NCBI RefSeq assembly: GCF_052048155.1
Contig: NZ_JBNAIK010000004.1
Coordinates: forward strand, 1 to 64,000
Length of the DNA stretch: 64,000 nucleotides
Direction: 5' to 3'
DNA from: HIMB114 sp052048155
GTDB taxonomy: Bacteria > Pseudomonadota > Alphaproteobacteria > Pelagibacterales > Pelagibacteraceae
The translations under genes and the position numbers were made by a program. Below, piece after piece: positions 42,067 to 50,297 of this stretch (positions are counted from its first letter, which is position 1; each line of letters starts with the position of its first letter). The notes under the pieces are model-generated. The model saw only the letters and a list, made by a program, of their open reading frames with translations, did no database searches and was not told the DNA's origin.

Positions 42067-43008
42067 ATGGCTGTATTTACAAAACTAAAATTAATCGACA
42101 TAAAAAAAATTATTGATAATTATGATATCGGTAAATTAGAAAAATTTCATGGCATCAAAGAAGGAATAGAAAATACCAATTACTTTATCAAAACATCAAA
42201 ACAAAAATTAATACTTACGATTTTCGAAAAACGAGTTCGTAAACAAGATGTACCATTCTTTGTTAATTTAATGGATGCGCTAAACAAAAAAAAAATTAAA
42301 TGCCCAAAACCTATTAGAAATAAAAATAATAGAACAATCTTTCAAATTAATAATAAACCAGCAATTATTGTGTCTTTTCTAGATGGAAAGTCAAAAAGAA
42401 AGCTTTCATACAAAAACTGTTTAAATGTAGGAAAACAAATTGCAAAATTTCATCAAATTTCGTCACGGATAAAACTTAAAAGAAAAAATACTCTTGATTT
42501 TAATGAATGGGTAAAAATATTTAATAAAACCGAAAAAAATTACCCTAATTATTCAAAAAAATTAAAAAAGTATCTAAAAATATATAAACAAAATAAACCA
42601 AGAAAAATCTCTGGTGGAATAATACATGCAGATCTATTTCCAGATAATATTTTTTTCAAAAATGATAAATTTTCTGGATTTATAGATTTTTATTTTTCTT
42701 GTAATAGTCCTTATTTGTACGAACTTGCTGTATGTATTAATGCATTCTGTTTTAATCAAAATAAGATTAACAAATTAAAAATCAAAAAACTTTTACAAGG
42801 ATACCTGTCTATCAAAAAAATAAGTAATAAAGAATTAAGATCACTTAATATACTGTGTCTTGGTGCAGCTATTCGGTTTTTTGTAACAAGATTATATGAT
42901 TTAAAAAACACACCAAAAAATGCAGAGATTAAGAAAAAAGATCCACGCGAATATTTAATTAAAATGGATTATTTTTATAAGAATTTACATAAAACTTTAT
43001 ATGATTAA
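42067..43008 (+). CDS. thrB: Homoserine kinase (APH-type)
   Basis: Phosphorylates homoserine in threonine synthesis. The 313 residues belong to the aminoglycoside-phosphotransferase-like ThrB group of proteobacteria: GIENTNYFI near 35, the catalytic loop GIIHADLFPDNIFF near 190, the metal-binding GFIDFYFSC near 208, and the C-terminal LGAAIRFFVTRLYD. Its pathway partner thrC lies just downstream on the opposite strand, separated by rnhA. Overlaps rnhA by 8 bases. Confidence 0.92.
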   Translation: MAVFTKLKLIDIKKIIDNYDIGKLEKFHGIKEGIENTNYFIKTSKQKLILTIFEKRVRKQDVPFFVNLMDALNKKKIKCPKPIRNKNNRTIFQINNKPAIIVSFLDGKSKRKLSYKNCLNVGKQIAKFHQISSRIKLKRKNTLDFNEWVKIFNKTEKNYPNYSKKLKKYLKIYKQNKPRKISGGIIHADLFPDNIFFKNDKFSGFIDFYFSCNSPYLYELAVCINAFCFNQNKINKLKIKKLLQGYLSIKKISNKELRSLNILCLGAAIRFFVTRLYDLKNTPKNAEIKKKDPREYLIKMDYFYKNLHKTLYD

Positions 43009-43420
43009 AATTTATACTGATGGAGCATGTTCTGGAAATCCTGGTCGCGGAGGTTGGGCTGCAATAATATTAAATGGTGAAAAAATTGAGAAAATTTCTG
43101 GCTCGAAAGATAATACTACAAATAACAGAATGGAACTGACTGCTGTGATATCTGCTCTCAAATACGTTAAAGATAAAGATTTAGAAATTTATACAGACTC
43201 AAAATATACTAAAGATGGCATTGAGAAATGGATCTCGAATTGGAAAAAAAACGGCTGGAAAACAGCAAATAAACAAGATGTAAAAAATAAAGATCTTTGG
43301 AATGAATTAGATCAATTAAATTCTGAGAAAAATGTACAGTGGAATTGGGTAAAGGGACATGCCAATAATCAATATAATAACATGGCAGATGAGTTAGCTA
43401 GATCTGAAGTTGAGAATTAA
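43001..43420 (+). CDS. rnhA: Ribonuclease HI
   Basis: Degrades RNA in RNA-DNA hybrids. The 139 residues start with IYTDGACSGNPGRGGWAAI (catalytic Asp), followed by NNRMELTAVISAL (Glu), EIYTDSKYTKDGIEKW (Asp) and the C-terminal VKGHANNQYNNMADELA (His and Asp). Complete. The thrB-rnhA order is conserved in alphaproteobacteria. Its TAA is shared with thrC in TTAA. Confidence 0.96.
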   Translation: MIKIYTDGACSGNPGRGGWAAIILNGEKIEKISGSKDNTTNNRMELTAVISALKYVKDKDLEIYTDSKYTKDGIEKWISNWKKNGWKTANKQDVKNKDLWNELDQLNSEKNVQWNWVKGHANNQYNNMADELARSEVEN

Positions 43421-44796
43421 ATTTTTTTTAAAATATATTCTTTAACAGTATTTATATTATTATCTAGAATATCAAATTTTTCTATTTTGTTATCAATCCC
43501 ATTGAATTCATTAGGTAAATTAGGAAATTCATTAATAGCTTTATTAATTGCAAGCGGAAATTTTGATGGGTGCGCTGTCTCAAAACAAAAACACTCATCA
43601 TCTTTATAATTTTCTTGTTTTAGTGGTTTGACAGCAGTTGCGGTATGAGGATCAATAATATATTTATGATTATTGTAAATATCTCTTATAATATCAAGAG
43701 TTTCATCTTCGCTGCAGCTACTTGCTGAAAAATCCTTTTGTAAATTTTTTAACTGAGTTTGTGAAAGATTAAAAAATCCTTTAGTTTTTAAATCATTCAT
43801 TAAATTACTTAGTTCATCGGAATTTTGTTTACATAAATAAAATAAAATTCTCTCAAAATTACTAGCAACTTGAATATCCATACTAGGAGATATAGATCCA
43901 ACAACTTCTAAAGGCTTATATTCACCGCTTTTAATACAGCGTTCTAAAATATTATTCTGATTTGTTGCAACGATTAGATTTTTTATGTTTAAGCCCATCT
44001 GTTTTGCTACATATCCTGCGTAAACATCTCCAAAATTTCCTGTGGGAACTGAAACTACAATAGAGTCTTTTTTGTTACATTTGTAAAAAATGTAAAAATA
44101 ATAAACTATTTGCGCAATAATACGCGCCCAATTTATAGAGTTTACACCAGACATATTAATATGATTTGAAAATTCTTTATCGACAAACATGTCCTTAACG
44201 ATTTTTTGACAATCATCAAAACTACCTTTGATTGCTATATTAAAAACATTGTTTGCATCATAGGTAGTCATGAGTTTTCTTTGGACCTCAGAAATTCTAT
44301 TATCCGGATGTAAAACAAAAATATTAATATTTTTTTTATTTTGAATTGCATCAATAGCTGCTGCTCCTGTGTCTCCAGATGTTGCAGTAACAAGATTAAT
44401 TTTTTGATTTGTCTCCTTTAAAAGAAACTCATACATTTGACCTAGAACTTGCATGGCAATATCTTTAAATGCCAATGTTGGTCCGTGATGAAGCTGTACA
44501 AAAGAGATGTGATCAAGCTTTTTGATGTCTACAATATTATCATTTCGGAAAGTTGCGTATGCTTTATCAATTATAGATCTTAATTCATCTTGAGAAAATG
44601 TATCACCTACAAATAAGCTAAATATTTCATAGCTCATTTCTTGAAAATTATAATTGCTAAACTTTTTTAAATCTGAAGATGAGATTACTGGAATATTTTT
44701 TGGTAAAAATAAACCTCCATCTTGCGAAAGACCTTTAAAGAATATTTCTTTAAATGTTAAATCTAAGTTTTTGTCTCTTGTACTAAAATATTTCAT
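43417..44796 (-). CDS. thrC: Threonine synthase
   Basis: PLP enzyme converting O-phosphohomoserine to threonine. The start at 44796 gives 459 residues beginning MKYFSTRDKN; the reading from 44853 is unlikely. Motifs: FKEIFFKGLSQDGGLFLP near 15, the PLP-Lys segment GPTLAFKDIAMQ near 105, TSGDTGAAA near 138 and SVPTGNFGDVYAG near 250. It follows surf1 in a 4-base ATGA overlap and is the last gene of the oxidase operon, a linkage also seen in other alphaproteobacteria. Confidence 0.95.
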   Translation of the reverse strand: MKYFSTRDKNLDLTFKEIFFKGLSQDGGLFLPKNIPVISSSDLKKFSNYNFQEMSYEIFSLFVGDTFSQDELRSIIDKAYATFRNDNIVDIKKLDHISFVQLHHGPTLAFKDIAMQVLGQMYEFLLKETNQKINLVTATSGDTGAAAIDAIQNKKNINIFVLHPDNRISEVQRKLMTTYDANNVFNIAIKGSFDDCQKIVKDMFVDKEFSNHINMSGVNSINWARIIAQIVYYFYIFYKCNKKDSIVVSVPTGNFGDVYAGYVAKQMGLNIKNLIVATNQNNILERCIKSGEYKPLEVVGSISPSMDIQVASNFERILFYLCKQNSDELSNLMNDLKTKGFFNLSQTQLKNLQKDFSASSCSEDETLDIIRDIYNNHKYIIDPHTATAVKPLKQENYKDDECFCFETAHPSKFPLAINKAINEFPNLPNEFNGIDNKIEKFDILDNNINTVKEYILKKI

Positions 44797-45431
44797 ATTT
44801 TTTTTCTGTAAACTAAGAATGCTATAATTATCACAAAACATAAACTGTACCATGTTAAAGCATATTGCAAATGATTATTTGGTAATTTAATTTTCTCTGT
44901 TTTTTTTAGATTATACTCTTTTAAAAGATTTGAATTATTTTCTGCAATTAGAGGAAATAGTTTTTTTTTATAATTTAACTCAAGTAATGACATATCCAAA
45001 AAGAAAATAAGATCAGTGGAATTATCAGGAGTAAATGCATTTTTTCTTTTTGGTTTTAATAAAATAGCATCAAAAACTTTGACGTCTTTGAAGTCCTTTT
45101 TAGCTAATTTAAATTTTTTTGGTGACCAACCTGCCTTGGATAATACAATTGTGCCTACAGTTTCAATCGGTAAATATACATCATACCCATAACTACCTTT
45201 TGATCCCAGCGAGTAAACAAATATGGGTTCATGAAGAATCTTTCCTGTAATTTGAACTTTAGAGTATAATTCTGAATTAGAACTAAAATTTTTAGATGGC
45301 TTTAAGTATGACTTTGATATTTCTGATATTAGTTCATTTTTCCATTGAAGCCTATAAACTTGCCAAGACCCAAGTGAAAAGAGTATGAGAATTATAAAAT
45401 AAGTAAATAAATTAAAAAATTTGGACTTCAG
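44793..45431 (-). CDS. surf1: SURF1-family cytochrome oxidase assembly protein, probable CTG start
   Basis: The frame from 45431 to 44793 encodes about 212 residues with SURF1 architecture: an N-terminal membrane helix running into LGSWQVYRLQWKNELI, a periplasmic domain with VQITGKILHEP and the VYLPIETVG and VLSKAGWSP segments, and a C-terminal helix ending LVYRKK. SURF1 helps insert heme a into subunit I. No ATG, GTG or TTG exists between the stop of cox3 (TAA 45440-45438) and the first conserved residues; CTG at 45431-45429 is the best start (ATT codons are alternatives). The first ATG, at 44999, would delete two thirds of the protein. Confidence 0.85.
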   Translation of the reverse strand: MKSKFFNLFTYFIILILFSLGSWQVYRLQWKNELISEISKSYLKPSKNFSSNSELYSKVQITGKILHEPIFVYSLGSKGSYGYDVYLPIETVGTIVLSKAGWSPKKFKLAKKDFKDVKVFDAILLKPKRKNAFTPDNSTDLIFFLDMSLLELNYKKKLFPLIAENNSNLLKEYNLKKTEKIKLPNNHLQYALTWYSLCFVIIIAFLVYRKKI

Positions 45432-45437
45432 AAAATT

Positions 45438-46226
45438 TTAACTGCCCCAAATGTAAACTGCAGCAAATAAAAATAGCCATACAACATCAACAAAATGCCA
45501 ATACCATGCAGCTGCTTCAAATCCAAAGTGATGATCTGGTTTATAATGTCCAGCATTTACTCTGAATAAACATACTAATAAAAATAATGTTCCAACTAAC
45601 ACATGAAATCCATGGAAGCCTGTCGCCATATAAAATGTAGCTCCGTAAATTCCTGATGATAGATTAAATGGTGCAACCACATATTCATACGCTTGGAACA
45701 TTGTAAATATTGCACCTAGTATAACTGTTAAAATTAAACCTTGTTTTAAACTCTTTCTGTCATTTTCTAATAGAGCGTGATGAGCCCAAGTTACAGTGGT
45801 TCCAGATAATAATAAAATTAATGTGTTAATTAAAGGGATATGCCATGGGTCCAATGTTTCAATTCCTTTTGGCGGCCATACTGACCCGCCAACTGCATCA
45901 GGGTAAAGACTTGCATCAAAATACGCCCAGAACCAGGCTACAAAAAACATGACCTCAGAAACAATGAAAAGTATCATTCCATATCTCATACCAATTTGCA
46001 CAACCGGAGTGTGATCTCCATTATGCTCAGCCTCATTAATGACATCTCTAAACCACATAAACATACCGTATAGCGTTACTGCTGCCCCTACATAAACCAA
46101 CCATAAATTTTTAGACGTAAAATAATAAACTGCACCAACTGCTAAAATTAAAGCTGCAAATGAACAGAAAATCGGCCAAGGACTTGGGTCAACTAAATGG
46201 TAATCATGTTTTTTTTCAGCTGCCAT
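45438..46226 (-). CDS. ctaE: Cytochrome c oxidase subunit III
   Basis: Integral subunit of the aa3-type oxidase, 262 residues from the ATG at 46226 (MAAEKKHDYH). Seven predicted helices; conserved WPIFCSF near 19, VSEVMFFVAWFWAYFD near 91, WAHHALL near 149 and the C-terminal FHGFHVLVGT and HFVDVVWLFLFAAVYIWGS. It lies between ctaG and surf1, as in other alphaproteobacteria. Confidence 0.96.
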   Translation of the reverse strand: MAAEKKHDYHLVDPSPWPIFCSFAALILAVGAVYYFTSKNLWLVYVGAAVTLYGMFMWFRDVINEAEHNGDHTPVVQIGMRYGMILFIVSEVMFFVAWFWAYFDASLYPDAVGGSVWPPKGIETLDPWHIPLINTLILLLSGTTVTWAHHALLENDRKSLKQGLILTVILGAIFTMFQAYEYVVAPFNLSSGIYGATFYMATGFHGFHVLVGTLFLLVCLFRVNAGHYKPDHHFGFEAAAWYWHFVDVVWLFLFAAVYIWGS

Positions 46227-46234
46227 AATAATTC

Positions 46235-46759
46235 TCAATCTTTTACTTTAAATAGACTGTAAGATAAAGTTATCTCACTGGTCCCTTTCGTCGCTGGGTC
46301 TTCTACAATTTTTGGGTCTATATAATATGCGACTGTAAATTCTTTAATTTCATTGGGTTTTATTGTTTGTTTTTCAAAACAAAAACACTGCAATTTTTGA
46401 AAATACTTACCAACAATTGGGGGACTAGTATTAAAAGTTGATATCACTTTTTCTGGTTCAGGTTGCTGATTCTCAACTAAAAATTTAATAGTATTAACTT
46501 CTCCTATTTTAACCTCACTCAAATTTTTAGCAGGTTTAAAGTTAAAAGATAAATCAGGGCTGGTATTCGCATCAAATCTTATTTTAATTTTCTGATCCAA
46601 AACGACCTTTGACTCTTTATTAGTCTTTTGAGTAGTTCCACCAAAACCTGTAACTCTACAAAATAGATCATAAAGCGGAACTGAAGCGAAAGATAAACCT
46701 ATCATCGCTACAACTAATACTACTAAGTATTTAGGATTGATTTTAAAGGTTTTAGACAC
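46235..46759 (-). CDS. ctaG: Cytochrome c oxidase assembly protein CtaG (Cox11)
   Basis: Copper chaperone that delivers Cu to the CuB site of subunit I. The 174-residue protein has one N-terminal membrane helix (about 11-30), LFCRVTGFGGTTQ near 32, and the copper-binding motif QCFCFEKQ near 125, followed by YYIDPKI. The start is GTG at 46759, which directly abuts the stop of the small upstream gene. Eight bases separate it from ctaE. Confidence 0.94.
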   Translation of the reverse strand: MSKTFKINPKYLVVLVVAMIGLSFASVPLYDLFCRVTGFGGTTQKTNKESKVVLDQKIKIRFDANTSPDLSFNFKPAKNLSEVKIGEVNTIKFLVENQQPEPEKVISTFNTSPPIVGKYFQKLQCFCFEKQTIKPNEIKEFTVAYYIDPKIVEDPATKGTSEITLSYSLFKVKD

Positions 46760-46870
46760 TTATTTTAGTGAAACGCCAATTTGATAAATTGTAATAAAAA
46801 ATAAGAAAATCATAATAACAACTAATATTCCAAGAGTGATATAATTTTTTTTCTTAGTTTTTTTATCCAT
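46760..46870 (-). CDS. Small single-helix membrane protein of the oxidase operon (CoxF-like)
   Basis: A 36-residue protein with basic N-terminus (MDKKTKKKNY) and a single hydrophobic helix (about residues 11-32). Its ATG directly follows the ctaB stop (TAA then ATG) and its own stop directly precedes the ctaG GTG, so it exactly fills the gap between them. Small membrane proteins are found at this position in alphaproteobacterial cox operons (CoxF-like), but a functional role for this one is inferred only from position and packing. Confidence 0.72.
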   Translation of the reverse strand: MDKKTKKKNYITLGILVVIMIFLFFITIYQIGVSLK

Positions 46871-47788
46871 TTAAATGCCGAGATAATTATCAATTAAGAT
46901 TGTTGAAAATATAAAGAATAAGTAAAAAATTGAAAAAACAAAAATTTTTGTAGCTATCTTGTCATAAATTTTTTTATCAACTTCTTTAAAAAGTTTGTAT
47001 GATAAATAAATATAATAAAACCCAAAACCTATTGCGATAATCAAATTTATTATTCCTGCAAAACCTAAAAAGTATGGCAAAATTGTAAATGGAAATAAAA
47101 GAACTGAATAAATTAGAATATTTTTTTTTGTGTAATTTTCTCCAGCTACAACTGGTAGCATTGGAATGCCTGCATTTTTGTAATCTTCATTTTTATATAG
47201 GCTTAACGCCCAAAAATGAGATGGGGTCCATAAAAAAATAATTAAAAATAAAATAACTGGTTCAATTGAAATACTATTCGTTGCGATAGTCCATCCAATA
47301 ACTGGTGGGAAAGCACCAGCTGCTCCACCTATGACAATATTTTGAGGAGTTTTTCTTTTAAGCCAAACTGTATAAACAAAAAAATAAAAACCGATTGTAA
47401 TAGTTAATACTAAAGCAGATAAAAAATTAGAAAAAGAATAAAGTCCAATTATTGATAGAATTGACATTGATAAGCCAAACCACATAGCATGGTCTTGTTT
47501 TAACTTGCCTAGTGGTAAAGGCCTAAGACAAGTTCTGCTCATTAATTTATCAGTATCAGACTCATACCACATATTTAATGCTCCGGCCGCACCAGCGCCA
47601 ATTGCTACAAAGAAAAGTGAAATAACAGAATTTAAAAAATCTACTTTTACAGGAGCAATAACTAAACCGACTAAAGCAGTAAAAATCACGAGTGACATCA
47701 CTCTTGGTTTCATTAACTCATAAAAGGAAATAAAAATCTGCGAGAAACTTACTGTTGTATTGTTTAATTCAGTTGTTCTCGCAGACAC
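46871..47788 (-). CDS. ctaB: Protoheme IX farnesyltransferase (heme O synthase)
   Basis: UbiA-superfamily membrane enzyme that adds a farnesyl group to heme b, making heme O for the oxidase. The 305 residues have LMKPRVMSLVIFTALVG near 25, the Asp-rich MWYESDTDKLMSRTCLRPLP near 73, and a second Asp region after WTPSHFWALSLYKNEDY near 195. About nine helices are predicted. Starts 6 bases after ctaD. Confidence 0.95.
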   Translation of the reverse strand: MSARTTELNNTTVSFSQIFISFYELMKPRVMSLVIFTALVGLVIAPVKVDFLNSVISLFFVAIGAGAAGALNMWYESDTDKLMSRTCLRPLPLGKLKQDHAMWFGLSMSILSIIGLYSFSNFLSALVLTITIGFYFFVYTVWLKRKTPQNIVIGGAAGAFPPVIGWTIATNSISIEPVILFLIIFLWTPSHFWALSLYKNEDYKNAGIPMLPVVAGENYTKKNILIYSVLLFPFTILPYFLGFAGIINLIIAIGFGFYYIYLSYKLFKEVDKKIYDKIATKIFVFSIFYLFFIFSTILIDNYLGI

Positions 47789-47794
47789 TTCAAA

Positions 47795-49402
47795 TTATTT
47801 AATTTTAGGTAACTCGTTAAATTGATGGAAAGGTGGTGGAGAAGATAAAGTCCACTCTAATGTTGTTGCACCTTCACCCCAATAATTTGCTTCCACAGCT
47901 TTCTTTCTCATAAACGCGTGAGTAACTGCAGCAAAAAATACGACTAAACTTACTACTGAAAGCATAGATCCTAGTGATGAAATATAATTCCACCCTGCAT
48001 AAGCATCAGGATAATCTGCATATCTTCTTGGCATTCCTGCTAAGCCTAGAAAGTGTTGTGGGAAAAATACTAAATTAACTGAGATAAAAGTTAACCAAAA
48101 ATGCAGCTTTCCTAAAAATGGTGAAATTTCGTAACCTGACATTTTACCGAACCAATAATAAAAACCTGCAAAAATTGAGAATACCGCACCTAATGAAAGC
48201 ACATAATGGAAATGTGCAACAACATAATAAGTATCATGTAGCGCAGTATCTACACCTGCATTAGCCAGAACTACTCCAGTAACTCCACCAACTGTAAATA
48301 AAAAGATAAATCCTAAAGCCCAAAGCATCGGGGTATCAAATCTAATTGAACCTCCCCACATTGTAGCTATCCATGAAAATACTTTAATTCCTGTAGGAAC
48401 TGCAATGACCATAGTTGCAAAAGTGAAGTAGGCTCGAGTATCTGCACCCATACCCACAGTGTACATGTGGTGAGCCCAAACGATAAAACCTACAAAACCA
48501 ATTGAGACCATCGCATAAGCCATTCCTAGATATCCAAAAACAGGTTTTTTTGAAAAGGTAGACACAATGTGACTGATCATTCCAAAGCCCGGTAGAATTA
48601 AAATGTAAACTTCTGGATGACCAAAAAACCAAAATAAATGTTGGAATAAAATTGGATCTCCGCCGCCTTCAGGATTAAAGAAAGCAGTTCCAAAATTTCT
48701 ATCAGTTAATAACATTGTAATACCTCCAGCTAATACAGGGACAGCAAGTAATAATAAGAATGCCGTAATTAGCATTGACCATACGAATAATGGCATTTTG
48801 TGTAGAGTCATCCCAGGGGCTCTCATATTAAATATTGTAGTAATAAAATTAATTGCTCCTAAAATTGAAGAAGCACCAGCCACGTGTAAACTTAATATCG
48901 CTAAATCCATCGCTGGACCTGGTTGAGCTGTTGTAGAAAGCGGAGGGTAAATTGTCCAACCTCCTCCAACACCAGTTTGACCTGGAGGGCCTTCAACAAA
49001 AAGTGAAGCTATCAAAAGTATAAGAGCTGTAGGTAATAACCAGAAAGAAATATTATTCATTCTAGGAAAAGCCATATCTGGTGCACCAATTTGAATTGGG
49101 ACAAACCAATTTCCAAATCCACCAATCATTGCAGGCATTACCATGAAGAAAATCATTAATAAGCCATGACCAGTAACCAAAACATTATATAAGTGATAAT
49201 TACCACCTAAAATTCCATCACCTGGATACATTAGCTCAGCTCGAATAATTACTGAAAATGCAAAACCAATAACTCCAGCGATTAATGCGAACCACAAATA
49301 AAGTGTTCCGATATCTTTATGGTTTGTTGACAGTAACCATCTTCTCCAACCTGTAGGGTTGTGATCATGCGCATGATCTGCAGATGCAGTATATGTTGAC
49401 AT
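47795..49402 (-). CDS. ctaD: Cytochrome c oxidase subunit I
   Basis: Catalytic subunit with heme a and the heme a3-CuB centre. The 535 residues have twelve helices and the A1-family features: low-spin heme His in VTGHGLLMIFF, the D-channel Glu and the His-Tyr pair in FGHPEVYILILPG near 260, CuB histidines in WAHHMY, and HFHYVLSLG near 395. An AAGGAG site (49416-49411) lies 8 bases before the ATG, one of the few good ribosome-binding sites here. The ATG overlaps the ctaC stop (TAATG). Confidence 0.97.
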   Translation of the reverse strand: MSTYTASADHAHDHNPTGWRRWLLSTNHKDIGTLYLWFALIAGVIGFAFSVIIRAELMYPGDGILGGNYHLYNVLVTGHGLLMIFFMVMPAMIGGFGNWFVPIQIGAPDMAFPRMNNISFWLLPTALILLIASLFVEGPPGQTGVGGGWTIYPPLSTTAQPGPAMDLAILSLHVAGASSILGAINFITTIFNMRAPGMTLHKMPLFVWSMLITAFLLLLAVPVLAGGITMLLTDRNFGTAFFNPEGGGDPILFQHLFWFFGHPEVYILILPGFGMISHIVSTFSKKPVFGYLGMAYAMVSIGFVGFIVWAHHMYTVGMGADTRAYFTFATMVIAVPTGIKVFSWIATMWGGSIRFDTPMLWALGFIFLFTVGGVTGVVLANAGVDTALHDTYYVVAHFHYVLSLGAVFSIFAGFYYWFGKMSGYEISPFLGKLHFWLTFISVNLVFFPQHFLGLAGMPRRYADYPDAYAGWNYISSLGSMLSVVSLVVFFAAVTHAFMRKKAVEANYWGEGATTLEWTLSSPPPFHQFNELPKIK

Positions 49403-50226
49403 TACATTTTCTCCTTAATTTTATTCTTTTTTACAATTCTAGAATTATTATCTTCTTCCATTGCATATTTCTTTTTTGCTTCAACTAACCAAGAGGCGTA
49501 TTTATCTTCTGAAACAACATGAAGCTCTATTGGCATGAACGCATGCTTAATCCCGCAAAGCTCTGAACACTGCCCATAATAAACACCTTCTTTCTCAGCC
49601 TTAAACCAAGTCTCATTTATTCTTCCCTTTATTGCATCACGTTTAACTCCAAAGGCTGGCATAGCCCACGCGTGATTTACATCGGCAGATGTAATTAAAA
49701 CTTTTACAACTTTATTTACCGGAACTACAATTTTTGTATCTGTTGCCAATAATCTTGGCTGACCTGGTTTTAAATCTTTATCTTCAATCATCACAGATTC
49801 AAAAGCAATTTTTTCATCTGGATACTCATAACCCCAGTACCATTGATAACCTATAGCTTTTAAAGTTACGTCAGCTTTTGGAATAGTTTCTTCTTTATAA
49901 AGTAATTTAAAAGATGGTACTGCAATGACGACTAATATTAGACATGGAATAACAGTCCATAAAACTTCTAACATAACATTGTGGGTTGATTTGGATGGAG
50001 TTGGATTTTTAGACTCTCTAAATTTTACCATTAAATATAACATTAAGAATAAAACAAATACGCTTATTCCAATAATCACTGGTAATAAGATGTAGTTGTG
50101 CATCCAAGTTATGTCTTGCATTATGGATGTTACCGCAGGCTGAAAACCTAATTGCCAATCTTTGGGCTGCGCTGACTGAGCAGAAAAAGATATGAAAATA
50201 AAAAATAAAGTATACAGTTTTTTCAT
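49402..50226 (-). CDS. ctaC: Cytochrome c oxidase subunit II
   Basis: Subunit that accepts electrons from cytochrome c through CuA. I place the start at the ATG at 50226, giving 274 residues with a signal peptide (about 1-17, cleavage near QSAQ), two membrane helices and a C-terminal cupredoxin domain. CuA ligands are seen in the C-x3-C-x3-H-x2-M motif (CSELCGIKHAFM) with an upstream His in VNHAWAMP, and the aromatic YQWYWGYEYP region. A TTG-started longer reading to 50286 would run through a hairpin and into the tldD side, so I reject it. First gene of the oxidase operon. Confidence 0.95.
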   Translation of the reverse strand: MKKLYTLFFIFISFSAQSAQPKDWQLGFQPAVTSIMQDITWMHNYILLPVIIGISVFVLFLMLYLMVKFRESKNPTPSKSTHNVMLEVLWTVIPCLILVVIAVPSFKLLYKEETIPKADVTLKAIGYQWYWGYEYPDEKIAFESVMIEDKDLKPGQPRLLATDTKIVVPVNKVVKVLITSADVNHAWAMPAFGVKRDAIKGRINETWFKAEKEGVYYGQCSELCGIKHAFMPIELHVVSEDKYASWLVEAKKKYAMEEDNNSRIVKKNKIKEKM

Positions 50227-50234
50227 GATTTTGA

Positions 50235-50253
50235 TTTTGCTTTTATAGCAAAA
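50235..50253. repeat. Hairpin just upstream of ctaC
   Basis: Perfect 7-base inverted repeat TTTTGCT / AGCAAAA (50235-50241 and 50247-50253) with a 5-base loop, ending 9 bases before the ctaC ATG on the minus strand. It would fold in the 5' leader of the oxidase operon mRNA, or could be an operator in the ctaC/tldD gap. Confidence 0.45.
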
Positions 50254-50297
50254 ACATCTAAATTGTACTTTGCGACACTTTGACAAAACACTAATAT

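Noticed and set aside
44793..44999. A 68-residue ORF starting at the ATG at 44999
   Set aside because: It is only the C-terminal third of surf1; conserved SURF1 sequence continues upstream in the same frame to the cox3 stop.
48384..48632. Minus-strand 82-codon frame inside ctaD
   Set aside because: It is an alternate frame of a highly conserved oxidase subunit gene with no independent features.
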